A stretch of 64,000 bases of DNA, taken from positions 3,596,001 to 3,660,000 of the forward strand of contig NZ_CP053073.1 of the NCBI RefSeq assembly GCF_013003985.1, in the 5' to 3' direction. This document shows, piece after piece, positions 52,264-60,158 of the stretch. This DNA comes from Usitatibacter palustris. GTDB lineage: Bacteria; Pseudomonadota; Gammaproteobacteria; Burkholderiales; Usitatibacteraceae. The translations under genes and the position numbers were made by a program. Under the pieces are notes generated by a model. The model searched no databases. It saw only the letters and a list, made by a program, of their open reading frames with translations, and was not told the origin of the DNA. Numbering within the stretch: the first letter of the stretch is position 1; each line of letters opens with the position of its first letter.

Positions 52264-53904
52264 ATGAAAGCGATCGCCTCGAAAGCCCTCTACAGCTTCC
52301 TCTGCTTCCTGCTCACGAGCTGCGCGGCGCTCCACGCTGCCGCGGGCCCACTGGCCAGCGTCGAGTGGCTCCAGAAGAATCTCGGACGCGAGGACGTCCT
52401 CGTGATCGACACCTCCGCCGGCCGCGTCTATGCGGCGAAGCACGTACCCGGCGCGGTAAACGTGGACATCATGGGCGTGGGCCTCTTCCACAAGGCGAGC
52501 AATGCCGACGTGGAGAAGCGCTTCCAGGCCTGGGGCATCGAGCCAGGCCGCAAGGTCGTGATCTATGACGAAGGTGCCAGCTGGACGGCGACGTGGCTCT
52601 ACTCCGAGCTGCACTACTACGGCTTTCCCGCCGCGGACATCTCCGTGCTCGACGGCGGCCTCGCAAAGTGGGAGGCCTCGGGTGGCGCGGTGACCAAGGA
52701 GCCCACGCCGCGCAAGCCCGGCACGTTCCGCATTTCCACCACGCGCGACGACGAGCGCACGAACCTGTCGGAGTTCCTCGTGGCCTCGGGCGATCGCGCG
52801 AACTACGTGTTGGTCGATGCGCTCGAGACTCCTTATTACTACGGCGGCGCCAAGTTCTTCGATCGCGGCGGCCACGTGCCCGGCTCCGTGTCGATGGCGG
52901 TGTCGGACTTCTTCAACGAGGACAAGACGTTCAAGTCCCCGGCCGAGATCCGCAAGATGGCGGCGTACCAGGGCATCGGCGCCGACAAGCAGGTGCTCTC
53001 GCATTGCGGTGGCGGTGGTGCCGCAACGGTTCCGTTCTTCGCCCTCAAGTTCCTCGCGGACCACCCGAAGGCGAAGATCTACAAGGGATCGCAGAAGGAA
53101 TGGCTCGAGGACGAGCGCGGCCTGCCCTTCTGGACGTACGCCGCGCCCGGTCTCAGCCGCGATGGCAGCTGGGTATCGGCGTGGGGCACGGGGCGGCTCA
53201 TGCGCGCGCTCGGAATGAACAAGGTGAGCCTGGTCGACGTGCGCCCGGCCGCCGCGTTCCAGCAGAATCACGTGCCCTTCTCCGTGAGTGTTCCGGCCGA
53301 GATCTTTCGCGCGCACGTCAACGATCCCGCAAAGCTCGCCGAGGTGCTCGCCTCGGCCGGCGTGAATCCGTCGCACGAGGTGGTGATCATCTCGAAGGGC
53401 GGCTTGAACGAAGATTCCGCGCTGGCGTTCGTGATGCTCGAGAAGCTCGGCCAGGCGAAGGTCTCGCTGCTCAAGGATTCGGTGGACGAATGGGGCATGC
53501 GCGGCTTCACGCTCACCAAGCAGGAGACGATCGTCGGCGCGCCGAAGTCGCCGCAGGATTTCGCGGTGGCGCCCACGACGTACCCGGTGGCGTTGCGTTC
53601 GGGCGTGATGGTGAAGGACACGCGCGCCAAGGGCGAGTACCCGAAGGTGTATGTCGCTTCCGGGAAGAATGCGCCCGCAAAGTCACCGGACGGCAAGACC
53701 GTGCACGTACCGGCCGCGAGTCTCGTGAATGCCGATGGCTCGCCCAAGGCCGCGGGCGATATCTGGAGCATCCTGGCAAAGGCCGGCGTGCCGAAGTACG
53801 CGGAAGTCGTGGTGTTCTCGGATGATCCCGCGGACGCAGCAGTGAACTACTACGTGATGAAGCTGATGGGCTTTCCGGACGTCAAGGTGCTGGCAGCGTC
53901 CTAG
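52264..53904 (+). CDS. Secreted multi-domain rhodanese-like sulfurtransferase
   Basis: 546 residues with a signal peptide (MKAIASKALYSFLCFLLTSC). Repeated rhodanese modules: domain 1 (about 30-140; active-site position VIYDEGASWT without Cys), domain 2 (about 165-285; LSHCGGGGAATVPF with Cys), domain 3 (about 315-420; VIISKGGLNED without Cys) and a shorter fourth (about 430-546; VVFSDDPADAA). Only domain 2 can carry a persulfide. ATG 52264 has AAAGGAG upstream; an in-frame ATG at 52249 overlaps the permease stop. Operonic with a GntR/ABC system, which is unusual for a sulfurtransferase. Confidence 0.85.
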   Translation: MKAIASKALYSFLCFLLTSCAALHAAAGPLASVEWLQKNLGREDVLVIDTSAGRVYAAKHVPGAVNVDIMGVGLFHKASNADVEKRFQAWGIEPGRKVVIYDEGASWTATWLYSELHYYGFPAADISVLDGGLAKWEASGGAVTKEPTPRKPGTFRISTTRDDERTNLSEFLVASGDRANYVLVDALETPYYYGGAKFFDRGGHVPGSVSMAVSDFFNEDKTFKSPAEIRKMAAYQGIGADKQVLSHCGGGGAATVPFFALKFLADHPKAKIYKGSQKEWLEDERGLPFWTYAAPGLSRDGSWVSAWGTGRLMRALGMNKVSLVDVRPAAAFQQNHVPFSVSVPAEIFRAHVNDPAKLAEVLASAGVNPSHEVVIISKGGLNEDSALAFVMLEKLGQAKVSLLKDSVDEWGMRGFTLTKQETIVGAPKSPQDFAVAPTTYPVALRSGVMVKDTRAKGEYPKVYVASGKNAPAKSPDGKTVHVPAASLVNADGSPKAAGDIWSILAKAGVPKYAEVVVFSDDPADAAVNYYVMKLMGFPDVKVLAAS

Positions 53905-53931
53905 GACGACGTGACCTATACAAAAACGCAC

Positions 53932-54033
53932 TTTGCATTCGCCTGATCCTGTGGACCACCTAATTGATCCCCGGGATCAGTGAAGGGAGCCTCGGGATCA
54001 TTTAATGGATCCCTTGGCTCAGGCGAATGCAAA
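53932..54033. repeat. 102-bp non-coding element with 15-bp terminal inverted repeats
   Basis: TTTGCATTCGCCTGA at 53932-53946 and its exact reverse complement at 54019-54033. The interior is rich in GATC/GGATCC-type motifs, including TTGATCCCCGGGATCA. No coding potential. It resembles a MITE or the end region of a lost insertion sequence. Confidence 0.7.
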
Positions 54034-54065
54034 CGAGGTTTTGGAGCAGTGCGAGCGAGCCGTCT

Positions 54066-55316
54066 TCAGGACCGCAGCCCGGCCTTCACCGTCCAGCCGG
54101 CCTTCTTCAGCTCTTTCCCAGCCGCATCGCTCACCTTCCCCGCGACGAGCAACGTCTTCCCCTTCGCGCCGAGTTCCTTGCGACTTGCGAACGCGATCGC
54201 GTCCGTGTCCCAGGTGACGTAGTCGACGGCGACCGCCGCGACGGCTGAGCCGTCCGCGGCAACACCGACCGGCACGAGGTTGCTCATGCGAAGCGACGCG
54301 AGCTTCGTGCCCTTCGCGTGGTCGGTGAGCATCGCGAGAGATTCGAGCAAGAAGCGCGCGCGCGTCTCACCTTGCACCTTCGCTGCCGTGGCGACGACGG
54401 ACTCAACGCCCGGAATCTTTCCCAGCGCACCAAGGCGCGCGGTGAGCGCGGTCTGCAGCGACGGCGTGAACCAGCGATTGCGAAGAAGATCGCGAACCGT
54501 GCGGTCCGCCACGCCAAGCGCGACGAGCTTCGCCTGGTTCTCCTTCTCGAGGTCGAGCGCGGGTTTGTTCCACACGGAGTCGCGCACGGTTTCGTCGAAG
54601 GTGTAGGCGTACTGCAGCGGGCCGACGACGGCGCCGAGCGTGAGGCTCACGGCGAAGTTGCCGGCGAAGCTTGCGGACGCGGCCTTGTCGAGCAACTGGC
54701 GCAGCACCGGGTTCGAGGTGTACGGATCGACGTTGAGCTTCTTCGCCCACTCGCGGCGCGCGGAGTTGTAGCCCAGCGGGTCTCCCGTGAACGACGGCGG
54801 CTCGGGCTCGCCGGTGGCCGACGTGTTCGCCGCGGTCGAATTCCCCGTCACCTTGTCCACGGCCTTGTCACCGACGTAGTTGGCCCCCGACTTCGCCATG
54901 TAGCCCACGCGCCCGAAGACCGTGCCCACGCCCGAACCGATGTTCTCGACCGTTTTGTTGGGATCGTCCACCGCGTCACCGGCGAACTTCGCGATGCCGC
55001 CCGCGGATTTCGCGAGCGCGCCCTGGAAAGCGTCCTGCTTCTGCACCTTCTGCAGCTCCGCGATCGCCCCGAGCTCCTGGACGCGAACGCCGAGCATGTT
55101 CACGCCACGCACCGAGAACTTGCCGACGCTCGATTCGATCTCGAACTTGCCGAGATAGCCCTCGACACGCACGGGCTCGGCGACCTTGTGCAGCGGGCCC
55201 TTGAGGAGTGCGGGGGGAGCGAGTTGGGATCCGGAAAGGGATTCCTGCGAGAGAGCGGGGAAAGCGGTGGCGATCAGGAAAATCAGGCTGGCGGTGCGCG
55301 GGAAGGAGATTCTCAT
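54066..55316 (-). CDS. Secreted protein of unknown function
   Basis: 416 residues: signal peptide MRISFPRTASLIFLIATAFP, then low-complexity-free sequence with GYLGKFEIESSVGKFSVRGV, a Gly/Ala-rich helical part (GGIAKFAGDAVDDPNKTVEN, SGVGTVFGRVGYMAKSG), and a second half with KKLNVDPYTSNPVLRQLLDK and LLRNRWFTPSLQTALTARLG. Not recognised as a named family. Similar proteins are seen in other Gram-negatives as conserved hypotheticals. ATG 55316 gives a clean signal peptide. Confidence 0.7.
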   Translation of the reverse strand: MRISFPRTASLIFLIATAFPALSQESLSGSQLAPPALLKGPLHKVAEPVRVEGYLGKFEIESSVGKFSVRGVNMLGVRVQELGAIAELQKVQKQDAFQGALAKSAGGIAKFAGDAVDDPNKTVENIGSGVGTVFGRVGYMAKSGANYVGDKAVDKVTGNSTAANTSATGEPEPPSFTGDPLGYNSARREWAKKLNVDPYTSNPVLRQLLDKAASASFAGNFAVSLTLGAVVGPLQYAYTFDETVRDSVWNKPALDLEKENQAKLVALGVADRTVRDLLRNRWFTPSLQTALTARLGALGKIPGVESVVATAAKVQGETRARFLLESLAMLTDHAKGTKLASLRMSNLVPVGVAADGSAVAAVAVDYVTWDTDAIAFASRKELGAKGKTLLVAGKVSDAAGKELKKAGWTVKAGLRS

Positions 55317-55415
55317 TGGTATTGTTTTCCTCTTGTAAGCCGCCATGATACCGACCGGTCGGGAATCTCCTGCATTTCCGGCTGTCACTCGGATTGGCAT
55401 CTCACGGAGAACGCC

Positions 55416-56276
55416 ATGGACAGGATTGAACCCACGCTCGGCGACGACGACATTGCGTCGCCACGACGCGACTACGCAACCCGCGTGCCGAGTCGCAAGC
55501 CGATTCCGGTCGGCGCCCTCGTTGTCTTCGTCGTCGCCATCGTCGGCGGCGCTGCCTACTACTTCTGGCCGCGCGAGACGCCGCCACCGCCCGCTTCCAC
55601 GCCTGCGGTCGCCACCCCCGCCGCACCGCCGAAAGCCGAAGCGGAGGGACCGAAGTACCCGGTGACCGTGGACTCCGCGCCGCCGTTGCCCTCATTAAAG
55701 GAGAGCGATGGGCCGGTGGCGGCCGCGATCTCGACGATCATCGGTCTCGATGCGTTCGCGCGCACGCTTTTGACGGAGAACCTGGTGCGCAACATCGTCG
55801 CCACGGTCGACAACCTGCCGAGCGAGGCGGTGTCGCGGCGCATCAACCCGGTGCGGCCCGTGCCCGGCGTACCCACGACGTCCGGCAAGGACGACACCCT
55901 CACGCTCGCGCCTTCCAATTCGACGCGCTACGCGTTCTACATGCGCGTGATGGAAAGCACCGATACGAACGCACTCGTCGCCTTCTACCGACGCCACTAC
56001 CCGCTGTTCCAGGAGGCATACGTCGAGCTCGGTTATCCGAACAAGTACTTCAATGATCGATTGGTCGCGGTCCTCGATCACCTGCTCGCGACACCGGACA
56101 CCTCGGGGCCGATCATGCTGCGGCAACCGAAGGTGCTCCTTGAATATGCCGATCCCACGCTGGAAGAACGCTCGGCAGGCCAGAAGATCCTGCTTCGCAT
56201 CGGCAAGGAGAACCGCGACAAGGTGAAGGTGAAGCTGCGGGAGATTCGCGCGGCAGTGGCGAGCGACCGCCCGTGA
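55416..56276 (+). CDS. DUF3014 protein
   Basis: 286 residues: cytoplasmic N-terminus, one membrane helix (VGALVVFVVAIVGGAAYYFW), Pro-rich linker, then the DUF3014 domain in the periplasm (LTENLVRNIVATVDNLPSEA, RYAFYMRVMESTDTNALVAF, YRRHYPLFQEAYVELGYPNK, FNDRLVAVLDHLLATP). Role unknown. ATG 55416 follows CGGAGA. Divergent from the secreted protein gene. Confidence 0.87.
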   Translation: MDRIEPTLGDDDIASPRRDYATRVPSRKPIPVGALVVFVVAIVGGAAYYFWPRETPPPPASTPAVATPAAPPKAEAEGPKYPVTVDSAPPLPSLKESDGPVAAAISTIIGLDAFARTLLTENLVRNIVATVDNLPSEAVSRRINPVRPVPGVPTTSGKDDTLTLAPSNSTRYAFYMRVMESTDTNALVAFYRRHYPLFQEAYVELGYPNKYFNDRLVAVLDHLLATPDTSGPIMLRQPKVLLEYADPTLEERSAGQKILLRIGKENRDKVKVKLREIRAAVASDRP

Positions 56277-56332
56277 CGCGTCACTAGGGGGAGGGGTTGC
56301 GCGGCGTGTGGCAAGATGCGCCACACATCGTC

Positions 56333-58132
56333 ATGGTTCGCGCCTCTACAGCCGCCCTCCTCTTCGCCATGGCCGCAGCCGCTCCGGCGACCGCCGCCGA
56401 TTTCCCCGCAGCCAATCTTGATTTCGAGTCGTGGGAGGATGGCCGCCCCACGGGCTGGTACCGCCCCCCCGTATCGACTTCATTCACGATCTCGCCCGAC
56501 TGCACCGAATCCCGCGAAGGCAAGTGCGCGCTCAAGGTCAGCGGCGGCGCTGCAAACCAGTACTTTCCCGTAAGCCAGACCAAACCGCCCGGAGCCGCAG
56601 CGGGCCATCGACTGAAATTCTCCGGATGGATCCGCACGCGAAATCTCGAGGGTGGGTTTGCAGGGCTGTGGCTGCGTGTCGATGCGGCAGACCGTCGCAT
56701 GATGGCGATCGAGCGGATGGAGAAGACCGGTCCGCGCGGCACGACGGAGTGGCAACAATTCGAGATCGCCATCGCAGTGCCTCCCAACGCCGGAAGCATC
56801 CTCATCGGCGTGATCGTGTCCGGCTCCGGCGAGACCTGGTTCGACGATCTCAAGCTCACGGTCGACACGAGCGTCAATGTCCCCAAGCTCGAGCTGCCGA
56901 GGCCGCCGCGCCCGAAGCCCTCGCAATCGCTTGCCACGGACGCGGAGCTCGCAATCCCGGCTGCGGACGTTCCGCGCGTGAGCGATGCATTGAAGGCGGA
57001 CGCGCAATCTCGCGTTGTTCCCATCCGCTCGCTCTTCAGCGACGACTTCTCCGACCTGCAGTTTCTGAAGCCCCTGCTCGAAGGCAAGCGCATCGTGCAA
57101 TTGGGCGAGAGCAGTCATGGTGTCGCGGAGTTCAACTGGATGAAGGCGCGGCTCGTGCGGTTCCTCCACCGGGAGTTGGGCTTCGACGTCGTCGCGTTCG
57201 AGAGCTCGCTGTCCGGTTGCGATGTCGCCGACGCCGGGATTGGCACGAAGCCGCCAGGCGACGTCATGCGCGACTGCATCTTCTCGGTGTGGCACAGCAG
57301 CGAGACGCTGGGCGTCTTCGAGTACCTGGATGCCACGCGAAAGGTCGGCCAGCGCATCTCGCTCGCGGGCTTCGATACGCAAAACAGCGGGTACGCGCGT
57401 CGTGCAGTGCACGCACGACTGATCACCTACGCGGCACTCGTGGATCCCAAGCTTGGCGATCGCATCGAAGCCGCGGAACCTTTCACCCTGCGTCCGAAGC
57501 TTTCGAAGGAAGAGGCCGGTACGCTGCGTGCGGCCTATACGGATCTGGCGGAGGGGCTCGCCAGGAACCGCGCGACGCTTATGCAGAAGGCTACGCGCCA
57601 CATCGACATCGACCTCGCCATCCAGGAAGCCCGTTCGCGCGTGCGGCTGGTCGACCAGCTCGCGGAGCCCGACCTCGTCCGTTCCATGCCGATCCGCGAC
57701 GAAGGCATGGCCGACAACCTTGATTTCATCGCCGATCGTATGTTCCCGGGCCGCAAGATCATCGTGTGGGCTCACAACGGGCACATCGCGAAGGACGATC
57801 CGAATGCGCCAGGCTTCATGGGTAGTCACGTTGCGCGCCGGCGCGGCCAGGAAACGTACACCGTGGGCTTGTACATGGGTCGGGGCATGAGCGCCATGAA
57901 CGATCGAAGCGTGGTCGACATCGCACCGCCGCCGCACGGTTCGCTGGAGGCGATCATCGCGAGCGCGGGGTGGCGCATGGGTTTCGTCGATTTTTCGCGA
58001 TCGCCTTCCGAGTGGATGTTGTCGACCGTGATCGCGCGCGGGTGGGGTCGGGAGATCCTCCGGCTTGTGCCCGCGAAGGCGTATGACGCGGTGATCTACA
58101 TCGATCGCGTCACGCCGCCCGACTACCAATAG
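56333..58132 (+). CDS. Erythromycin esterase-family protein with N-terminal accessory domain
   Basis: 599 residues: signal peptide MVRASTAALLFAMAAAAPAT, a beta-sandwich-like domain (about 25-190; LDFESWEDGRPTGWYRPP, carbohydrate-binding-like) and a C-terminal erythromycin-esterase domain with RIVQLGESSHGVAEFNWMKA (GESSHG), VVAFESSLSGCDVA, FDTQNSG, and IVWAHNGHIAKDDPN. EreA/B hydrolyse macrolide lactones, but many relatives act on other esters; resistance should not be assumed. The start is uncertain: TTG 56297 follows GAGGGG but delays the signal peptide. Confidence 0.87.
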   Translation: MVRASTAALLFAMAAAAPATAADFPAANLDFESWEDGRPTGWYRPPVSTSFTISPDCTESREGKCALKVSGGAANQYFPVSQTKPPGAAAGHRLKFSGWIRTRNLEGGFAGLWLRVDAADRRMMAIERMEKTGPRGTTEWQQFEIAIAVPPNAGSILIGVIVSGSGETWFDDLKLTVDTSVNVPKLELPRPPRPKPSQSLATDAELAIPAADVPRVSDALKADAQSRVVPIRSLFSDDFSDLQFLKPLLEGKRIVQLGESSHGVAEFNWMKARLVRFLHRELGFDVVAFESSLSGCDVADAGIGTKPPGDVMRDCIFSVWHSSETLGVFEYLDATRKVGQRISLAGFDTQNSGYARRAVHARLITYAALVDPKLGDRIEAAEPFTLRPKLSKEEAGTLRAAYTDLAEGLARNRATLMQKATRHIDIDLAIQEARSRVRLVDQLAEPDLVRSMPIRDEGMADNLDFIADRMFPGRKIIVWAHNGHIAKDDPNAPGFMGSHVARRRGQETYTVGLYMGRGMSAMNDRSVVDIAPPPHGSLEAIIASAGWRMGFVDFSRSPSEWMLSTVIARGWGREILRLVPAKAYDAVIYIDRVTPPDYQ

Positions 58133-58133
58133 G

Positions 58134-58161
58134 AAAAGCCCCGCCGAGGCGGGGCTTTTTT
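58134..58161 (+). terminator. Rho-independent terminator
   Basis: AAAAGCCCCGCC, a 2-base loop, GGCGGGGCTTTT followed by further T residues: a 12-bp perfect stem 1 base after the esterase stop codon. The symmetric A/T flanks allow action in both directions. Confidence 0.93.
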
Positions 58162-58503
58162 ATGTCGAAACCCCCGCAGGATTCCCCGCGATGGAGGTGA
58201 AAGATCGGTCGCTTTCCTTCCGCATCAGGCACACCCGACTGAGGGGCGCGCACAACAGCGGCTTCTTGGGTCAGCGTCCAGGGCTCTTCCTGGTATCTGA
58301 GGAATGCCCTGCGGTTTACGGCTTCGACGGAATGAAGTGTGCGCGATCGCTCTCGGCGCCGACGTAGGAATAACGGCAGGCGCTGGGCTCAATAATGCTG
58401 AAAGCGCGTGTGACCATTATCACTTCCCGGTTTTTGTAAGCGTTGGTTTCCGGCCCGCGAAGCCGGCGACGGGGACGCTAGCATTGTGTCGGAGGTTGCA
58501 ACC
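58162..58503. other. Intergenic region without recognised features
   Basis: 342 bases between the terminator and the hydrolase gene. No convincing ORF, tRNA or hairpin was seen. It presumably holds the hydrolase promoter; GGAGG at its end is the hydrolase RBS. Confidence 0.4.
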
Positions 58504-59466
58504 ATGGCTCGCCCGTTTCTTGCTCTTGTCTTCGCGCTGTTCGCGAGCACCGCGTTCGCGAAGTACGACCCGCTCGCCGTCGCCGCGGGCTCGGCGTCCG
58601 TGCCCCTCGAGCTCACCGTCACCTATTCGGACCGCACCATTCCGCTGCGCGTCTACGTCCCCGCGGACACGCGCCCCGCGCCCGTCGTTCTCTTCAGCCA
58701 CGGGCTCGGCGGCTCGCGCGAAGGCAATGCCTTCATGGGTGAGCACTGGGCCCATCGCGGCTACGTCGCGGTGTTCCTGCAGCATCCGGGCAGCGACAGC
58801 GCGGTGTGGAAGGACGTGCCGCGCGCGCAGGCCATGGCCGCAATGAAGCGCGCAGGCAATGCACGCAACTTCATGCTTCGCATCGAAGACGTTCACGCGA
58901 CGCTGGACCAGCTCGAGCGATGGAATGTCGAGACCGGCTCGCCGCTGCGGGGCCGGCTCGAGCTCGCGAGGGTGGGCATGTCGGGGCATTCGTTCGGCGC
59001 ATTGACGACGCAGGCGGTCGCGGGGCAGTCGATGCCCAAGGCCGTGAAGGCGCTCGACGGGCGCATCCGGGCCGTGATCGTCTGCAGCCCGAGCGCCCCG
59101 CGCCGCGGCGAGACCGCCAAGGCATTCGACGGCGTCGCCATTCCCTGGCTTCTCATGACGGGTACGCACGACACGGCGCTCATCGGCGACATTCCGCTCT
59201 CTTCGCGCTACGCGGTGTATCCCGCGCTGCCGCCGGGCGGCAAGTACGAGCTGGTGCTCGATGGCGCGGAGCACTCGGCGTTCACGGACCGCGCGCTGCC
59301 GGGTGACAAGGAAGCGCGCAACCCGAATCACCACCGCGCGATCCTCGCGCTGTCCACCGCGTTCTGGGATGCGTACCTGCTAGGCGATCGCGCGGCGCGT
59401 GCGTGGCTCGACGGCGCGAGCGTGCGCGGCGTGCTCGAACCGAAGGACCGCTGGCAGCGGAAGTAG
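58504..59466 (+). CDS. Secreted alpha/beta hydrolase
   Basis: 320 residues with signal peptide (MARPFLALVFALFASTAFA). Fold and triad: VVLFSHGLGGSREGNAFM (oxyanion region), nucleophile in RVGMSGHSFGALTTQAVAG (GHSFG), Asp in LMTGTHDTALIGDIP and His in LVLDGAEHSAFTD. It looks like the dienelactone hydrolase/platelet-activating-factor acetylhydrolase-like branch. GGAGG at seven bases sets ATG 58504; GTG 58486 is also in frame. Confidence 0.88.
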   Translation: MARPFLALVFALFASTAFAKYDPLAVAAGSASVPLELTVTYSDRTIPLRVYVPADTRPAPVVLFSHGLGGSREGNAFMGEHWAHRGYVAVFLQHPGSDSAVWKDVPRAQAMAAMKRAGNARNFMLRIEDVHATLDQLERWNVETGSPLRGRLELARVGMSGHSFGALTTQAVAGQSMPKAVKALDGRIRAVIVCSPSAPRRGETAKAFDGVAIPWLLMTGTHDTALIGDIPLSSRYAVYPALPPGGKYELVLDGAEHSAFTDRALPGDKEARNPNHHRAILALSTAFWDAYLLGDRAARAWLDGASVRGVLEPKDRWQRK

Positions 59467-59886
59467 CTAGGCCTTTTTCGGCGCGGGTGGAACCGGCCCG
59501 CGTTCGACGCGCTCGAGCTCCGAGTCCATGCAAGCCCACGGGGGCGCGCTCGCGCTCCAGATGTTCGCGCTGGGCTTGATCGACGAGGGATCGTCCAACG
59601 TACCGACGCGAACGACGGTCAGGCCCAGGCGGCCCGTCGAGTCGGCGAAGAGCTGCGAGCCGCACGCGGGACAGAAGCGGCGAGTGACCTGGTTGCCGCT
59701 GTCCGCGGTCTTCACGTATTCAGCGACGACGCCACGCACTTCGATGGACTCGCTCGGAAAGATCGCGTTCACCGTTCCGTTGGACGCGAGGCGCTGGCAA
59801 TCGCGGCACCAGCACAGGCGCGCCGCGGCCGGCTCAGCCTTGATGGTGTAGCGGACTTTCCCGCACAGACAGCTTCCGGTTCTCAT
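59467..59886 (-). CDS. GFA-family (S-(hydroxymethyl)glutathione synthase-like) protein
   Basis: 139 residues. Zinc-site cysteines: GSCLCGKVRYTI (C-x-C), LCWCRDCQRLASNG (C-x-C-x2-C) and RRFCPACGSQLFAD (C-x2-C). The family includes Gfa, but most members have no confirmed substrate. Overlaps the ion channel gene by ATGA. Converges on the hydrolase gene with no gap. Confidence 0.9.
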   Translation of the reverse strand: MRTGSCLCGKVRYTIKAEPAAARLCWCRDCQRLASNGTVNAIFPSESIEVRGVVAEYVKTADSGNQVTRRFCPACGSQLFADSTGRLGLTVVRVGTLDDPSSIKPSANIWSASAPPWACMDSELERVERGPVPPAPKKA

Positions 59887-60158
59887 GGCGGCATTTTACC
59901 TTCATCGGCCGCTGCGCCAATCGCCTTCACGGCTACACCGGCCAGCAGCGCGGTGAACAGCACGCCGCAGACGCCGATCATGATCGCGAGCGTGCGGCCG
60001 AGCAGCGTCTTCGGGGCAAGGTCGCCGTAGCCGATCGTGAGGCCGGAGACGAAAGCGAAGTAGATCGAATCCTGCAGCGACCAGCCTTCGTTCATCCCGG
60101 CGACCACGCCCAGCGCGACCATCAGCAGGAGAAGCATCTTCTGCGCGTCGGGGGTCAT
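59883..60158 (-). CDS. Two-helix potassium channel-like protein
   Basis: 91 residues: helix 1 MLLLLMVALGVVAGM, pore loop and selectivity filter SGLTIGYGDLAPKTLLGR (TIGYGD), helix 2 IMIGVCGVLFTALLAGVAV. No ligand-gating domain is attached. A minimal KcsA-like pore that would form a tetramer. The start at 60158 overlaps the stop of the FN3-repeat gene (ATGA), and its stop overlaps the GFA gene start. Confidence 0.87.
   Translation of the reverse strand: MTPDAQKMLLLLMVALGVVAGMNEGWSLQDSIYFAFVSGLTIGYGDLAPKTLLGRTLAIMIGVCGVLFTALLAGVAVKAIGAAADEGKMPP

Noticed and set aside
56333..58132. Macrolide resistance gene
   Set aside because: The erythromycin esterase family is broad, and the extra N-terminal domain and secretion signal are unlike EreA/EreB; resistance is not supported by sequence alone.
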